Source of the DNA: Gammaproteobacteria bacterium
GTDB lineage: Bacteria > Pseudomonadota > Gammaproteobacteria > JAAEPA01
Reading direction: 5' to 3'
Length of the DNA: 40,545 nucleotides
Assembly: GCA_024222475.1 (NCBI GenBank)
Contig: JAAEPA010000346.1
Span: 1 to 40,545, forward strand
Below, in pieces: positions 16,855 to 25,953 of the stretch (the first letter of the stretch is position 1; each line of letters opens with the position of its first letter). The notes beneath the pieces are model-generated. The model searched no databases, had not been told where the DNA came from, and saw only the letters and a list, made by a program, of their open reading frames with translations. The translations under genes were made by a program, and so were the position numbers.

Positions 16855-18957
16855 ATGAATATTGATCTCAACGACGAGATATTGCAGGACTTTCTGATCG
16901 AGGGTGGAGAGATCCTCGAACAGTTGGGTGAGCAGTTGGTCGAATTGGAGCAGGACCCTGAGAATTCCGATTTGCTGAATACGGTCTTTCGAGGTTTCCA
17001 TACCATAAAGGGCGGGGCTGGTTTCGTTAACTTGAGCTCAATGGTCGACATCTGTCATGGAGCAGAGGATGTCTTTAATCTGCTGCGTCAAGGTCAGCGC
17101 CAAGCGGATTCTGAGCTCATGGATGCCATTCTTCAGGTGTTGGATATCCTCAATGATATGTTCGATCGGGTGCGTGTAGGTCAGGAACCCCCGGAGGCCG
17201 ATGCGGCGCTGCTTGCTAAGCTTAAAGTATTTGCTGACCCCCAGCTGAGTGGAGCTGCTGGCGATTCCACTATGAAGCAGTCTGTCTCCGATCCGATACC
17301 CGTTGCAAATCCACTCTCGGATGGATCCACAACACAAGAAGCCGTTGGGGATACCGCTGATCTGGAGTTCGAGGGATTTCTCGATGAATTACAAACCGAG
17401 GCGAGCGAGCCGGTATCAACATCATCCAGCGATGACATTTCCGATGATGAGTTCGAGAGTCTGCTCGATCAGTTGCATGGAAAAGGCGCGCCTGGAGGTG
17501 CACCTGAGTCAAGCCAATTACCCGAAGAATATCTAGAAACTGAGCGGCCTGACACCAACATTTCTCGCGCCAAGGATCAGGCGTCAGATACCATTTCCGA
17601 AGATGAGTTTGATGACTTAATTGATGAGCTTCACGGCAAGGGTGGAGCTCCAGGGGTGAGTGCGGCAAAGTCTGTTTCCGAAAATACTGAGTTGAAAGTG
17701 ACGCAGGTATCTGAACCTAAACCCCAATCCGTTACGATGCCGCCCCAACCTAGCCCCTCGGCTGATAAAGTTCCGGCTAAGGTGCCAGTGGAGGCCACCG
17801 TTCGGGTGGATACCAGGCGCCTTGACGATATTATGAATCTGGTGGGGGAATTGGTACTGGCGCGTAACAGGCTGGCCATTTTATACCAGGCCAGACCCGA
17901 TGAAGAGGTCACTAAGGCGGTATCCAATCTAGATATGGTGACCACCGGGCTGCAGGCGGCAGTAATGAAAACCCGTATGCAACCGATCAAAAAGGTGTTC
18001 GGACGCTTTCCAAGGGTTGTGCGCAACATGGCACGCAGCCTGAAAAAAGAGATAGAATTGGAGATGCGTGGGGAGGAGACTGATCTGGATAAGAATCTGG
18101 TCGAGGCCTTAGCCGATCCTCTGGTACACCTGGTACGTAACGCGGTGGATCATGGTATAGAACTTCCGCAAGATCGTGAACGAATAGGTAAGTCTCGCAG
18201 CGGTAAAATAATATTGTCCGCTAGCCAGGAGGGTGATCACATTCTGCTTACCATAGAGGATGATGGCAAGGGAATGGATGCCAATGTTCTTCGGCGTAAA
18301 GCTGTGGAAAAGGGTTTGGTTGATCAAGAAACAGCGGAACGTCTCAGCGATTCTGATGCCTTTAACCTGATTTTTATGCCTGGATTATCTACAAAGGCGA
18401 AAATATCCGATATCTCCGGTCGAGGTGTCGGCATGGATGTCGTTAAGACTCGTATCGAAGAACTCAATGGCGTAATTGAGATCTTTTCAAAAAAAGGCAA
18501 AGGATCAAGAATCCGTATAAAGGTTCCTCTGACCCTAGCCATTCTTTCTACCCTCATGGTCGTGCTTGGTAAACAGCGTTTTGCGCTGCCTCTGAGCGGG
18601 GTAGACGAGATCTTTGATTTTGATCCTCAGGATACCAGTAAAGTAGAAAATCAGGAAGTCATACTGGTTCGTAAAAAGGCCCTGCCGGTTTTCTATCTGA
18701 GGCGTTGGCTAATCGAAGACATGGATGGTATGGACTCCGCTGTATCGAGTCATGTCGTCGTGGTGCATGTAGGAAGCCATCGAGTGGGTTTTGTGGTTGA
18801 CCAGTTGATCGGGCAGGAGGAGGTGGTTATTAAACCCCTCGGTGCCTATCTTCAGGGTGTGCTGGGATTCGCGGGTGCGACCATCACCGGAGATGGCCGA
18901 ATTGCATTAATTCTCGATGTTGTAAGTCTGATGAAAGCTAAAGCGGGAACGCTTTGA
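16855..18957 (+). CDS. cheA: Chemotaxis sensor kinase CheA
   Basis: CheA is the array histidine kinase that phosphorylates CheY (and CheB). P1 (Hpt) has the phospho-acceptor His49 in FRGFHTIKGGAGF. The linker (~130-310) holds no clear P2 domain but three related acidic motifs, EFEGFLDEL (171-179), DDEFESLLDQLHGKG (198-211) and EDEFDDLIDELHGKG (249-263). P3 starts near VRVDTRRLDDIMNLVGEL (317-334); the ATPase has LVRNAVDHGIELP, IEDDGKGMD and ISGRGVGMDVV; the CheW-like P5 occupies ~560-695. The length of 700 aa is normal. No cheB follows. Confidence 0.97.
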   Translation: MNIDLNDEILQDFLIEGGEILEQLGEQLVELEQDPENSDLLNTVFRGFHTIKGGAGFVNLSSMVDICHGAEDVFNLLRQGQRQADSELMDAILQVLDILNDMFDRVRVGQEPPEADAALLAKLKVFADPQLSGAAGDSTMKQSVSDPIPVANPLSDGSTTQEAVGDTADLEFEGFLDELQTEASEPVSTSSSDDISDDEFESLLDQLHGKGAPGGAPESSQLPEEYLETERPDTNISRAKDQASDTISEDEFDDLIDELHGKGGAPGVSAAKSVSENTELKVTQVSEPKPQSVTMPPQPSPSADKVPAKVPVEATVRVDTRRLDDIMNLVGELVLARNRLAILYQARPDEEVTKAVSNLDMVTTGLQAAVMKTRMQPIKKVFGRFPRVVRNMARSLKKEIELEMRGEETDLDKNLVEALADPLVHLVRNAVDHGIELPQDRERIGKSRSGKIILSASQEGDHILLTIEDDGKGMDANVLRRKAVEKGLVDQETAERLSDSDAFNLIFMPGLSTKAKISDISGRGVGMDVVKTRIEELNGVIEIFSKKGKGSRIRIKVPLTLAILSTLMVVLGKQRFALPLSGVDEIFDFDPQDTSKVENQEVILVRKKALPVFYLRRWLIEDMDGMDSAVSSHVVVVHVGSHRVGFVVDQLIGQEEVVIKPLGAYLQGVLGFAGATITGDGRIALILDVVSLMKAKAGTL

Positions 18958-19038
18958 GATTCCATCTGAAAGCCGTTGATAATCAAATGGTTATAGGCGA
19001 TAGTTTAGTCAGTTCACAAGAAAGGGAGTGTTTTATAC

Positions 19039-19779
19039 ATGGATGCACTCAGCATTGTCGGCGTTGTCATTGCGTTGGGTGCCATACTTGGTGGGAACAT
19101 ATTGGAGGGAGGACATACTGACTCTCTTATCCAGCTAACGGCATTCATCATTGTTATGGGAGGGACGATAGGTGCGGTGATGCTGCAGACACCGGTTAGT
19201 GTGTTTTTTCGGTCATTGAAAATGTTGCCCTGGGTCGTGGTACCACCGAAGATCGAAGGGGATGTAAAGATAGTCAAAATAGTGGAATGGAGCAATTTGT
19301 CACGTAAGGATGGCTTGCTGGCCCTGGAAACCGCTGCTGAAGAGGAGAGCGACCCGTTTTCAAGAAAGGGTCTCCAGCTTCTGGTCGATGGTGGGGAGCC
19401 AGAGGCGATACGCAATATTATGGAGATTGAAATGATCCAAGATGAGAGCCATGATCTGATGGCTGCCAAGGTATATGAAGCCGCAGGCGGTTACACGCCA
19501 ACTATTGGCATCATAGGGGCGGTCATGGGGCTCATCCATGTGATGCAGAATTTGAATGATCCAAGCATGTTGGGTAGCGGGATTGCAGTCGCTTTTGTGG
19601 CAACGATCTATGGCGTGGGCGCGGCTAATCTTATACTACTTCCTATAGCCGGCAAGCTAAAGGCCATTGTCGCCAAACAATTCCAATATAAGGATATGGT
19701 TCTCGAAGGTATTATCGCGATTGCCGAAGGGGAGAATCCAAGATATATCGAGAACAAGCTTCAGGGGTATCTAAAATAG
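19039..19779 (+). CDS. motC: Flagellar stator protein MotC (MotA/PomA family)
   Basis: MotC is the four-helix inner-membrane stator subunit of the second stator type. It starts MDALSIVGVVIALGAILGGN and has FIIVMGGTIGAVMLQTPV, the cytoplasmic torque loop RKDGLLALETAAEEE, and the conserved periplasmic-side GGYTPTIGIIGAVMGLIHVM helix. The length of 246 aa equals Pseudomonas MotC. GGGAG lies 11 bases before the ATG. It follows cheA by 81 bases, where cheB would usually be, and is partnered with motD. Confidence 0.94.
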   Translation: MDALSIVGVVIALGAILGGNILEGGHTDSLIQLTAFIIVMGGTIGAVMLQTPVSVFFRSLKMLPWVVVPPKIEGDVKIVKIVEWSNLSRKDGLLALETAAEEESDPFSRKGLQLLVDGGEPEAIRNIMEIEMIQDESHDLMAAKVYEAAGGYTPTIGIIGAVMGLIHVMQNLNDPSMLGSGIAVAFVATIYGVGAANLILLPIAGKLKAIVAKQFQYKDMVLEGIIAIAEGENPRYIENKLQGYLK

Positions 19780-19808
19780 GAATACACATGAATTAAGTTG
19801 GATTAGTG

Positions 19809-19832
19809 CCTAGATCACTTGCAGGATCTAGG
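19809..19832 (+). repeat. Hairpin repeat with ACTTGCAG loop, copy 2
   Basis: CCTAGATC (19809-19816) pairs with GATCTAGG (19825-19832) around ACTTGCAG. Compared with copy 1 after cheY, the base pair next to the loop has changed on both sides, keeping the stem. It lies in the 78-96-base motC-motD spacer, again directly after a gene of the che-mot operon. Confidence 0.75.
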
Positions 19833-19875
19833 TCGTATGTTACTTCAGTAATATTCTTTGATATTAAAAAACACC

Positions 19876-20769
19876 GTGCGTAAAAAAAGACAGGAAGAGC
19901 CTGAAAATCACGAGCGTTGGCTGGTGTCCTACGCTGATTTCATTACCCTGTTGTTTGCATTTTTTGTGGTTATGTATGCGCTTTCCTCTGTCAATGAGGG
20001 TAAATACCGGGTCCTATCAGATTCCTTGGATGCTGCATTTCAGGGTCCCGCTCGTTCATTGCAGCCTATCCAGGTAGGCGAAATCCATCGTTCGTCATTA
20101 GATTCTATTGTTGACCCGAATAATGTTCAGAGGGTGGTTGACGTCAATTTTATTACTGAGGCACTGAAACGACAGGAATATTACGAGAAAGTGATGGAGC
20201 AGACGCGTTCAATTACGGGTGATATGCAGGACGCACTGCAACCGTTGATAGACAAAGAGCTTGTCAGTGTGCAAAACCATGGACTTTGGATCGCGGTTGA
20301 GATGAAAACGAGTATCTTATTCGCTAGCGGCGCCGTGACACTGGCTAAAAGAGCCGGCACCATACTAGATAAGATTGCACAGGTCCTACGACACTACCCT
20401 AATCAGGTTCAGGTCGAAGGTTTCACTGATAACGTTCCAATTCATACGCTTACTTTTCCTTCCAATTGGGAACTATCAGCAAATAGGGCGGCGACAGTAG
20501 TTCGTTTATTGTCTCAGTCCGGTGTAGAACCTTCCCGGATGGTGGCAATGGGGTATTCCGAATATCGCCCAAAGACACAAAATACTACGGTGGAGGGACG
20601 CAGGAAAAATAGGCGGGTAGTCGTTACGGTGCTGGCTGATATAGAAAAAGGAAGTTCTTTTCTTCCGGCAGGAATTACCGAGAGACTGTTCAGGGAGTCT
20701 GCTCCAGAGGTTTCGGATAATTATCAGGCGAACCTTGACGATGGACTGTTGACTCCTCCAAATATGTGA
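19876..20769 (+). CDS. motD: Flagellar stator protein MotD (MotB family)
   Basis: MotD anchors the stator to peptidoglycan and carries the ion-binding aspartate. The product from GTG 19876 begins VRKKRQEEPENHERWLVSYA, matching the usual MotD start, and is 297 aa. A TTG at 19858 would add six residues; neither has a clear ribosome site. The single membrane helix contains YADFITLLFAFFVVMYAL with Asp21 (or 27). The OmpA domain (~150-265) has VQVEGFTDNVPIHT and SANRAATVVRLLSQSGVEP and ends RRKNRRVVVTVL. It is paired with motC. Confidence 0.93.
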   Translation: MRKKRQEEPENHERWLVSYADFITLLFAFFVVMYALSSVNEGKYRVLSDSLDAAFQGPARSLQPIQVGEIHRSSLDSIVDPNNVQRVVDVNFITEALKRQEYYEKVMEQTRSITGDMQDALQPLIDKELVSVQNHGLWIAVEMKTSILFASGAVTLAKRAGTILDKIAQVLRHYPNQVQVEGFTDNVPIHTLTFPSNWELSANRAATVVRLLSQSGVEPSRMVAMGYSEYRPKTQNTTVEGRRKNRRVVVTVLADIEKGSSFLPAGITERLFRESAPEVSDNYQANLDDGLLTPPNM

Positions 20770-20900
20770 AATGTTTGAATCTTTTCTTAATCTCTTACGC
20801 TGGTATATTAAGTATTCGACTTGAAGTGCTGACATTCTCTTAGAAAAATTGCTCCTAATACAAGGCTAGAGAAATTTAACCTATCGTCAAATAGAGGTTT

Positions 20901-21707
20901 ATGACTATGAATATCTGGGCCATCGCCAATCAGAAAGGAGGTGTAGGAAAGACCACGACCACTATTACCTTAGGTGGGTTCATGGCCGCTGCCGGAGAAC
21001 AAACATTATTGATCGACCTGGACCCGCATTGCTCTCTGAGCACCTACCTTGGTATTGATACCGATAAGGATGAGCGTAGCGCTTATACATTATTCAAACA
21101 GGTGGCCGATGGCGATGAGCCGCAGACCCATAGTCAGATTGCAAACACTCGATTTGATAATCTGCATGTGCTTCCCGCTTCTACGGCGATGGCTACCTTG
21201 GATAGGCAACTTGGGTCACGCGCCGGTATGGGAACCGTTATTGCGAGATCGTTGGAAGGTCTGGATATGGAATACCAGAACGTGTTGATAGATTGTCCTC
21301 CCATGTTGGGCATCCTTATGGTCAATGCGTTGGCGGCAAGCGAACGGCTTATTATTCCCGTGCAAACAGAATTTCTGGCTTTAAAGGGATTGGATCGTAT
21401 GTTGCGCACCCTCGAGATGATCCAACACGCATGCAAACGGCAACTTCAACATGTTATCGTTCCTACGATGTATGACCGTAGAACACGAGCCTCTATTGAT
21501 ACCTTGAAGGTATTACAAGAGCGCTATACCGGTACCCTTTGGGAGAGTGTTATTCCAGTGGACACCCAATTTCGTGAGGCTAGTCAAGCTGGTGTGCCTT
21601 TGTCGATCAATATGCCACGCAGCCATGGCGCCCTAGCCTATGAGGCACTGCTTAACACCTTACAGAAAACTACTGGAGAGGCCCTCAATATGGCGGTGGC
21701 ATCATGA
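20901..21707 (+). CDS. parC: Chemotaxis-array partitioning ATPase ParC (ParA family)
   Basis: This ParA-like ATPase positions polar chemotaxis arrays in Vibrio and Pseudomonas. The deviant Walker A ANQKGGVGKTTTTITLGG is at 9-26, then LLIDLDPHCSLSTYLG (Walker A' region) and VLIDCPPMLGILMVNAL (Walker B). The length of 268 aa fits. ATG 20907 (MNIWAIANQKGG) is an equally good start. It overlaps the parP-like gene by four bases (ATGA). The position straight after motCD is the same as in Pseudomonas, so a chromosome-partition ParA is much less likely. Confidence 0.9.
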   Translation: MTMNIWAIANQKGGVGKTTTTITLGGFMAAAGEQTLLIDLDPHCSLSTYLGIDTDKDERSAYTLFKQVADGDEPQTHSQIANTRFDNLHVLPASTAMATLDRQLGSRAGMGTVIARSLEGLDMEYQNVLIDCPPMLGILMVNALAASERLIIPVQTEFLALKGLDRMLRTLEMIQHACKRQLQHVIVPTMYDRRTRASIDTLKVLQERYTGTLWESVIPVDTQFREASQAGVPLSINMPRSHGALAYEALLNTLQKTTGEALNMAVAS

Positions 21708-22999
21708 ATGACAATGCAGAAAATTTTGCAAAATTACATGATCCAAAGCAAGCGCTGGATGTTTATATTGATAAACTCTTATTTGATGCATCTACAGAGG
21801 TAGAAGAGGATGCTTCAATGGTCGGTGCGGATGATGAGCCAGCGCCGGCTTTGATCCCTGATAGCGTGGAAAATTCGGGACCGGTCTCTCCCGAGGATCC
21901 TCCATCGACTAAAAGCAATGTGGAAATGCTAGCGGTAGAGCAGCAAGAAGTTGATCAAGTCGAGTCTGAACAGACAACTTCTGAATGGATTTCGGAGTTC
22001 GGCTCAGCTCAGGTTCAGAGTGAACTAGAGGATGCAGTAGTGGAGGGACAAGAGCTTGAGTGGGAAGAAGATGCTCGGATGACTCAGGGGCAACTTTCTA
22101 ACTCCAGCGCCGAACCGCATCAAGTACCCATAATTCAATTACTACATTCGGATCAAGAGTCTGCTGCTCTGGAGCTAAAAGACGCATTGGCCAACGACAA
22201 TGATAGCGATTCAGGTGCTGTCGCCGAGCCGGAAAATATGCTGGGCGATACTAATGAGAGTGACTCAGGTATCGACGCGGAGCTGAAAGATGAACTAGGC
22301 AATGACAGTGATAGCGATTCAGGTGTCGACACCGAGCCGGAAGAGGTATTGGGCATTGGCAATGATCATGACTCAGGTGCCGGCACCGAGCCGGAAGAGG
22401 TATTGGGTGATGACAGTGATAGCGACTTAGGTGCCGACGCCGAGCTGGAAGAGGTATTAGGTAATGACAGTGATAGCGACCCAGGTGCCGATGCTGAGTC
22501 GAAAGAAGTATTAGGCAATGACAATGATAGTGACTTAGATGCTGATGCCGAGCTGAAGTATTCCCACCTGAAATTTCGAGTTGCTGGACTGAACCTCGTC
22601 ACTCCTTTTGGGTATGTTCATGGGGACTATCTCTGGCCCACCGAGAATATTACTGAAATCGATGGTCCACAATGGTTGCTGGGGGAGGTTATGGTCGATG
22701 GCCACTGCGTCAAGCTCGTAGATATCGCCCCGTTGGTGATTCCATCATCTAGGTATGCTGTTTTGCTGTCGGTATCTCGCCCCGCGTTTAAGCATGTTCT
22801 AATGCTCAATGATACAAGCTGGGGCATTGCATGCGATAAGGTCGAAGGTGGAATCGATTTGCAAGCTGCGCAAATCCAATGGCGGAGCGAACGGGGAACT
22901 CGTCCCTGGCTAGCCGGCACCATCATCAGCGAAAAAAGCGCCCTTTTGGACATTAATGCTATCTTGTACTTTCTTGAACATGGACGTTGGGATGGTTAG
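21704..22999 (+). CDS. parP: ParP-like CheW-domain protein with acidic repeat linker
   Basis: ParP links ParC to the chemotaxis array by binding CheA and receptors through a CheW-like domain. The C-terminal ~146 residues (from ~285, YSHLKFRVAGLNLVTPFGYV) form that domain, with NITEIDGPQWLLGEVMVDG, VKLVDIAPLVIP and SALLDINAILYFLE at the end. The first ~285 residues are very acidic and low in order, including seven 18-residue repeats (162-287). ParP proteins normally have a variable N-terminus, so the design is expected but the repeats are not. It overlaps parC by ATGA. A plain CheW is an alternative, but the position and length favour ParP. Confidence 0.78.
   Translation: MNDNAENFAKLHDPKQALDVYIDKLLFDASTEVEEDASMVGADDEPAPALIPDSVENSGPVSPEDPPSTKSNVEMLAVEQQEVDQVESEQTTSEWISEFGSAQVQSELEDAVVEGQELEWEEDARMTQGQLSNSSAEPHQVPIIQLLHSDQESAALELKDALANDNDSDSGAVAEPENMLGDTNESDSGIDAELKDELGNDSDSDSGVDTEPEEVLGIGNDHDSGAGTEPEEVLGDDSDSDLGADAELEEVLGNDSDSDPGADAESKEVLGNDNDSDLDADAELKYSHLKFRVAGLNLVTPFGYVHGDYLWPTENITEIDGPQWLLGEVMVDGHCVKLVDIAPLVIPSSRYAVLLSVSRPAFKHVLMLNDTSWGIACDKVEGGIDLQAAQIQWRSERGTRPWLAGTIISEKSALLDINAILYFLEHGRWDG
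22187..22564 (+). repeat. Seven tandem 54-bp in-frame repeats within parP
   Basis: Units start at 22187, 22241, 22295, 22349, 22403, 22457 and 22511. Each encodes a variant of LGNDSDSDSGVDTEPEEV. The DNA units are closely similar, especially the last four, which suggests recent unit copying. The encoded segment is nearly all Asp, Ser, Glu and Gly. Confidence 0.9.
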
Positions 23000-23073
23000 G
23001 AATGCTGTCTACACACTTCCCTATCCAGCTTGTCTTATCATTCGTAGTCGGCGTTGTGATAACCGTGGCGTAG

Positions 23074-23204
23074 CCTAAACCCTATGTTTTGACATTTTTT
23101 GCAAGTTTAAGGAGGTCAAAACATAAAGGCTGATTTTTTGGTCAAGAACTGTTCCATAGTCCCTTATGGAACAGTTACTTGCAGGTCAAAACATAGGGTC
23201 TAGG
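23074..23204. repeat. 131-bp palindromic intergenic element
   Basis: Terminal inverted repeats 23074-23093 (CCTAAACCCTATGTTTTGAC) and 23185-23204 match at 19 of 20. Just inside, TGCAAGT (23100-23106) faces ACTTGCA (23177-23183). In the centre, AACTGTTCCATA (23147-23158) pairs perfectly with TATGGAACAGTT (23165-23176) over a six-base loop. GTCAAAACATA is repeated directly at 23114-23124. There is no coding capacity. It is probably a MITE or other transposase-dependent element. Confidence 0.8.
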
Positions 23205-23574
23205 TTAATGCGCCTGTTATCAGGTCTTGAATACAAACGATCATTCGGCGCCAGTTAGGAAGGTGTGTCGTTCGCACATTCCTTAGGCAACGGGTTACAG
23301 TCGTTATTTGCCTAAATAAGGACATCGATGGCGATGAGCCCGGCGCTATTTCTACATCATGATATTCGCAGCACTTGAATCCACAATGCCGGCACAATTC
23401 TCCCGATTTATCCATCATCTCAAGCCCTTTCGACACCCAACATAGAATAATCAACTCTAAAAAAACCTCGTCAGTATCTAAATTCCATAAAATACAATCG
23501 ATGCACCTCTGTCAACAGAGCCGAGTTCAAGTAGAATTGTATGATTTACAAATGATTCAAGTAAGGGAATAAGG
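23205..23574. other. Gene-poor spacer before argS
   Basis: There is no gene I can support. A minus-strand frame of 84 codons (23200-23454) contains CRHCGFKCC, a possible metal-binding knuckle, but it has no family match that I recall and begins inside the repeat edge. The stretch just before argS is AT-rich and presumably carries its promoter, which I could not assign. The canonical cheW that usually follows parP is not here. Confidence 0.4.
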
Positions 23575-25329
23575 GTGAAAGAGAAAATTCGCATATTGGT
23601 TCAAGCTGCAATCGAAAATCTGCAGGCCGATGGAACCTTGCCCGGTAGCGTGGGCCAACAAATACAGATTACCCGTACCAAAAATAAAGACCATGGTGAT
23701 TTTGCCTGTAATGTCGCCATGTCGCTAACCAGAGTGGCACGGCGAGCGCCGCGCGAAATTGCCCAAGCTATTGTACAACAATTGCCCGATTCGTCTGATA
23801 TCGACAAGGTGCAGATCGCCGGTCCGGGTTTTATAAATTTTTATCTGCGGACAGGGGCCTACCTTTCCATCGTTAAAGACATTCTGAGTCAGGGGGCGCA
23901 TTTTGGAGAAAGTCAAATAGGTAACAACAAGCGAGTCCAAGTCGAATTCGTATCCGCAAATCCTACCGGCCCGTTGCATGTGGGACACGGTCGCGGAGCG
24001 GCATATGGGGCAACGCTAGCCAATTTATTAGAGGCCATTGGGTGTCGGGTTCATCGGGAATATTACGTGAATGACGCCGGTCGACAAATGGATATTCTTG
24101 GTGCTTCGGTATGGCTGCGTTATCTTGAGCTGAGCGGTGAGGAATTTGTATTTCCCGCTAACGGTTATCAAGGCGATTATGTTTGGGACATTGCCGCGAC
24201 CCTGCACCGAGACCATGGTGAGACATACCGTCATAGCGCGGCAGAAGTATACCGCGGTATTCCTCCCGATGAATCCGGCGGTGGAGACAAAGAATGCCAT
24301 ATCGATGCCCTAGTGTCGCGCACTAAGGCATTGCTGGGGGATAACCGATATCGGTTTATTTTTGAGCTGACGTTGAATGTTATTTTGGATGATATTCGCG
24401 ATGACCTTGAGCGGTTTGGCGTTGTTTATGAGGAATGGTATTCAGAAAAAACCCTAGTTGAGCGTGGCGCAGTTCATCTTGCTATAGAGCGGTTGCGTGA
24501 AGCGGGCCATGTGTATGAGAAGGATCTGGCCTTGTGGTTTCGCTCCACGACCTTTGGCGATGAAAAGGATCGCGTGTTGGTGCGAGAAAATGGCCAGAGC
24601 ACTTATTTTGCCTCAGATGTTGCTTATCATATGGACAAGTTTGAAAGAGGTTATGATGAGGTGATCGATGTTTGGGGAGCAGATCATCATGGCTATGCTC
24701 CCAGGATCAAAGCGGCTTTAGAGGCCCTTGGAGATCAGTCGTCAAAGCTCGATGTGCTATTGGTACAATTCGCCAATCTCTACCGTGATGGTGAGAAGGT
24801 TCAGATGTCGACCCGGTCTGGAGAATTTGTCACTTTGCGTCAATTGCGTAAAGAGGTGGGTAAGGATGCTGCCCGTTTTTTCTACATTGTGCGGAAATGT
24901 GAGCAACACTTGGATTTCGATTTGGATCTTGCCAAATCTAAATCCGCCGACAATCCAGTCTATTACATCCAATATGCCCATGCGCGGATCTGCAGTGTAA
25001 TGGGCCAGCTAGAAGAGAAGCGTTTAAGTTTCGATGTGGATAGCGCCGATTTACAACGCCTAAATGAAAACCATGAGCAAGTGCTGAGTGTGCAACTCGC
25101 GCGTTATCCAGAAGTTTTGGAACGGGCTGCAATTAGCCGGGAACCTCACCAGTTAGCCCATTTCCTTAGAGAGCTCGCCAATTCTTTTCACACTTATTAC
25201 AATGCCCATCAGTTTCTTGTTGATGACGACGCTTTGCGCAATGCTCGGCTTATGCTGATACTCGCTGTTCGTCAAGTCATCCGCAATGGTCTATCTTTGC
25301 TGGGTATATCTGCCCCAGAAATCATGTAG
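23575..25329 (+). CDS. argS: Arginyl-tRNA synthetase
   Basis: ArgRS is a class I enzyme that charges tRNA-Arg in the cytoplasm. It has the N-terminal additional domain (~1-110), the HIGH-type motif HVGHG (135-139) within [19 protein letters not shown], the KMSKS equivalent [14 protein letters not shown], and the C-terminal DALR anticodon-binding domain ending [15 protein letters not shown]. The length of 584 aa is typical. The GTG start gives [16 protein letters not shown], and AAGGGAATAAGG lies just upstream. The next gene begins two bases after its stop, a conserved gammaproteobacterial neighbourhood. Confidence 0.97.
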   Translation: MKEKIRILVQAAIENLQADGTLPGSVGQQIQITRTKNKDHGDFACNVAMSLTRVARRAPREIAQAIVQQLPDSSDIDKVQIAGPGFINFYLRTGAYLSIVKDILSQGAHFGESQIGNNKRVQVEFVSANPTGPLHVGHGRGAAYGATLANLLEAIGCRVHREYYVNDAGRQMDILGASVWLRYLELSGEEFVFPANGYQGDYVWDIAATLHRDHGETYRHSAAEVYRGIPPDESGGGDKECHIDALVSRTKALLGDNRYRFIFELTLNVILDDIRDDLERFGVVYEEWYSEKTLVERGAVHLAIERLREAGHVYEKDLALWFRSTTFGDEKDRVLVRENGQSTYFASDVAYHMDKFERGYDEVIDVWGADHHGYAPRIKAALEALGDQSSKLDVLLVQFANLYRDGEKVQMSTRSGEFVTLRQLRKEVGKDAARFFYIVRKCEQHLDFDLDLAKSKSADNPVYYIQYAHARICSVMGQLEEKRLSFDVDSADLQRLNENHEQVLSVQLARYPEVLERAAISREPHQLAHFLRELANSFHTYYNAHQFLVDDDALRNARLMLILAVRQVIRNGLSLLGISAPEIM

Positions 25330-25331
25330 GT

Positions 25332-25931
25332 ATGACTAGGGATTACAAAAACTATCAACCTAAGTCCAGCAAGCCGCTACCCGGCTGGTTATGGTTTACA
25401 ATGGGGTTGGCGGTTGGGCTGGTGGTCGCTTTCTATATCTATCTCAATGGCCAACAGGCATTGAAGAAAAGTGGGCATGTGTCCTTCAGCCCAGTCCCTG
25501 AGATTCAAGGTCGAGCTATCGAACAGCCTCAAGAGGCATCCCCGCCTACGCAACGCAAGTTTGATTTTTATACCCTGCTTCCAGAGTTAGAGGTCTTGCT
25601 TCCCGAGACCCCCAGCCAAGAACAAACCCAACAGATTCCACAGCGTGCTGTAACCGATGCATCTCGGGATAACAAAAAATCTTCTTCCCGTTCTTCGCCC
25701 GCCTATATTTTGCAGGTTGGGTCTTTTCAAAAGCTCCATGAGGCCGACAGCCTCAAGGCACAACTCGCCCTGCTGGGCGTTGAATCTAATATTCAGCGGG
25801 TTCGGGTGGATCGAAAAACCTGGTATCGGGTCAGAATCGGGCCTTATAGCGATCGTAAACAGCTCAATCGAATTCGTGCCAAATTAAGTAAAAATAAGAT
25901 TGACACCCTGTTGGTAATGGCCAGGGAGTAA
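25332..25931 (+). CDS. SPOR-domain membrane protein, FtsN-like
   Basis: The 199-aa product has a short basic cytoplasmic tail, one transmembrane helix (~18-37, GWLWFTMGLAVGLVVAFYIY), a proline/glutamine-rich periplasmic linker and a C-terminal SPOR domain (~123-196) beginning AYILQVGSFQKLHEADSLKA and ending KNKIDTLLVMARE. SPOR domains bind denuded septal glycan. In many gammaproteobacteria this gene directly follows argS and is annotated FtsN-like; hslVU, which often follows, is absent. The ATG is two bases after argS. Whether it is the essential FtsN is not shown. Confidence 0.85.
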   Translation: MTRDYKNYQPKSSKPLPGWLWFTMGLAVGLVVAFYIYLNGQQALKKSGHVSFSPVPEIQGRAIEQPQEASPPTQRKFDFYTLLPELEVLLPETPSQEQTQQIPQRAVTDASRDNKKSSSRSSPAYILQVGSFQKLHEADSLKAQLALLGVESNIQRVRVDRKTWYRVRIGPYSDRKQLNRIRAKLSKNKIDTLLVMARE

Positions 25932-25953
25932 GCAGTTGCTCAGATCCGAATCA

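Noticed and set aside
22187..22564. Regular repeats that could suggest a CRISPR array
   Set aside because: Repeats are tandem, 54 bp, in frame and lack unique spacers; they belong to the ParP-like coding sequence.
23200..23454. 84-codon minus-strand frame with CRHCGFKCC
   Set aside because: It starts in AT-rich spacer, ends in the repeat edge, and no family is known; the cysteines alone are not enough.
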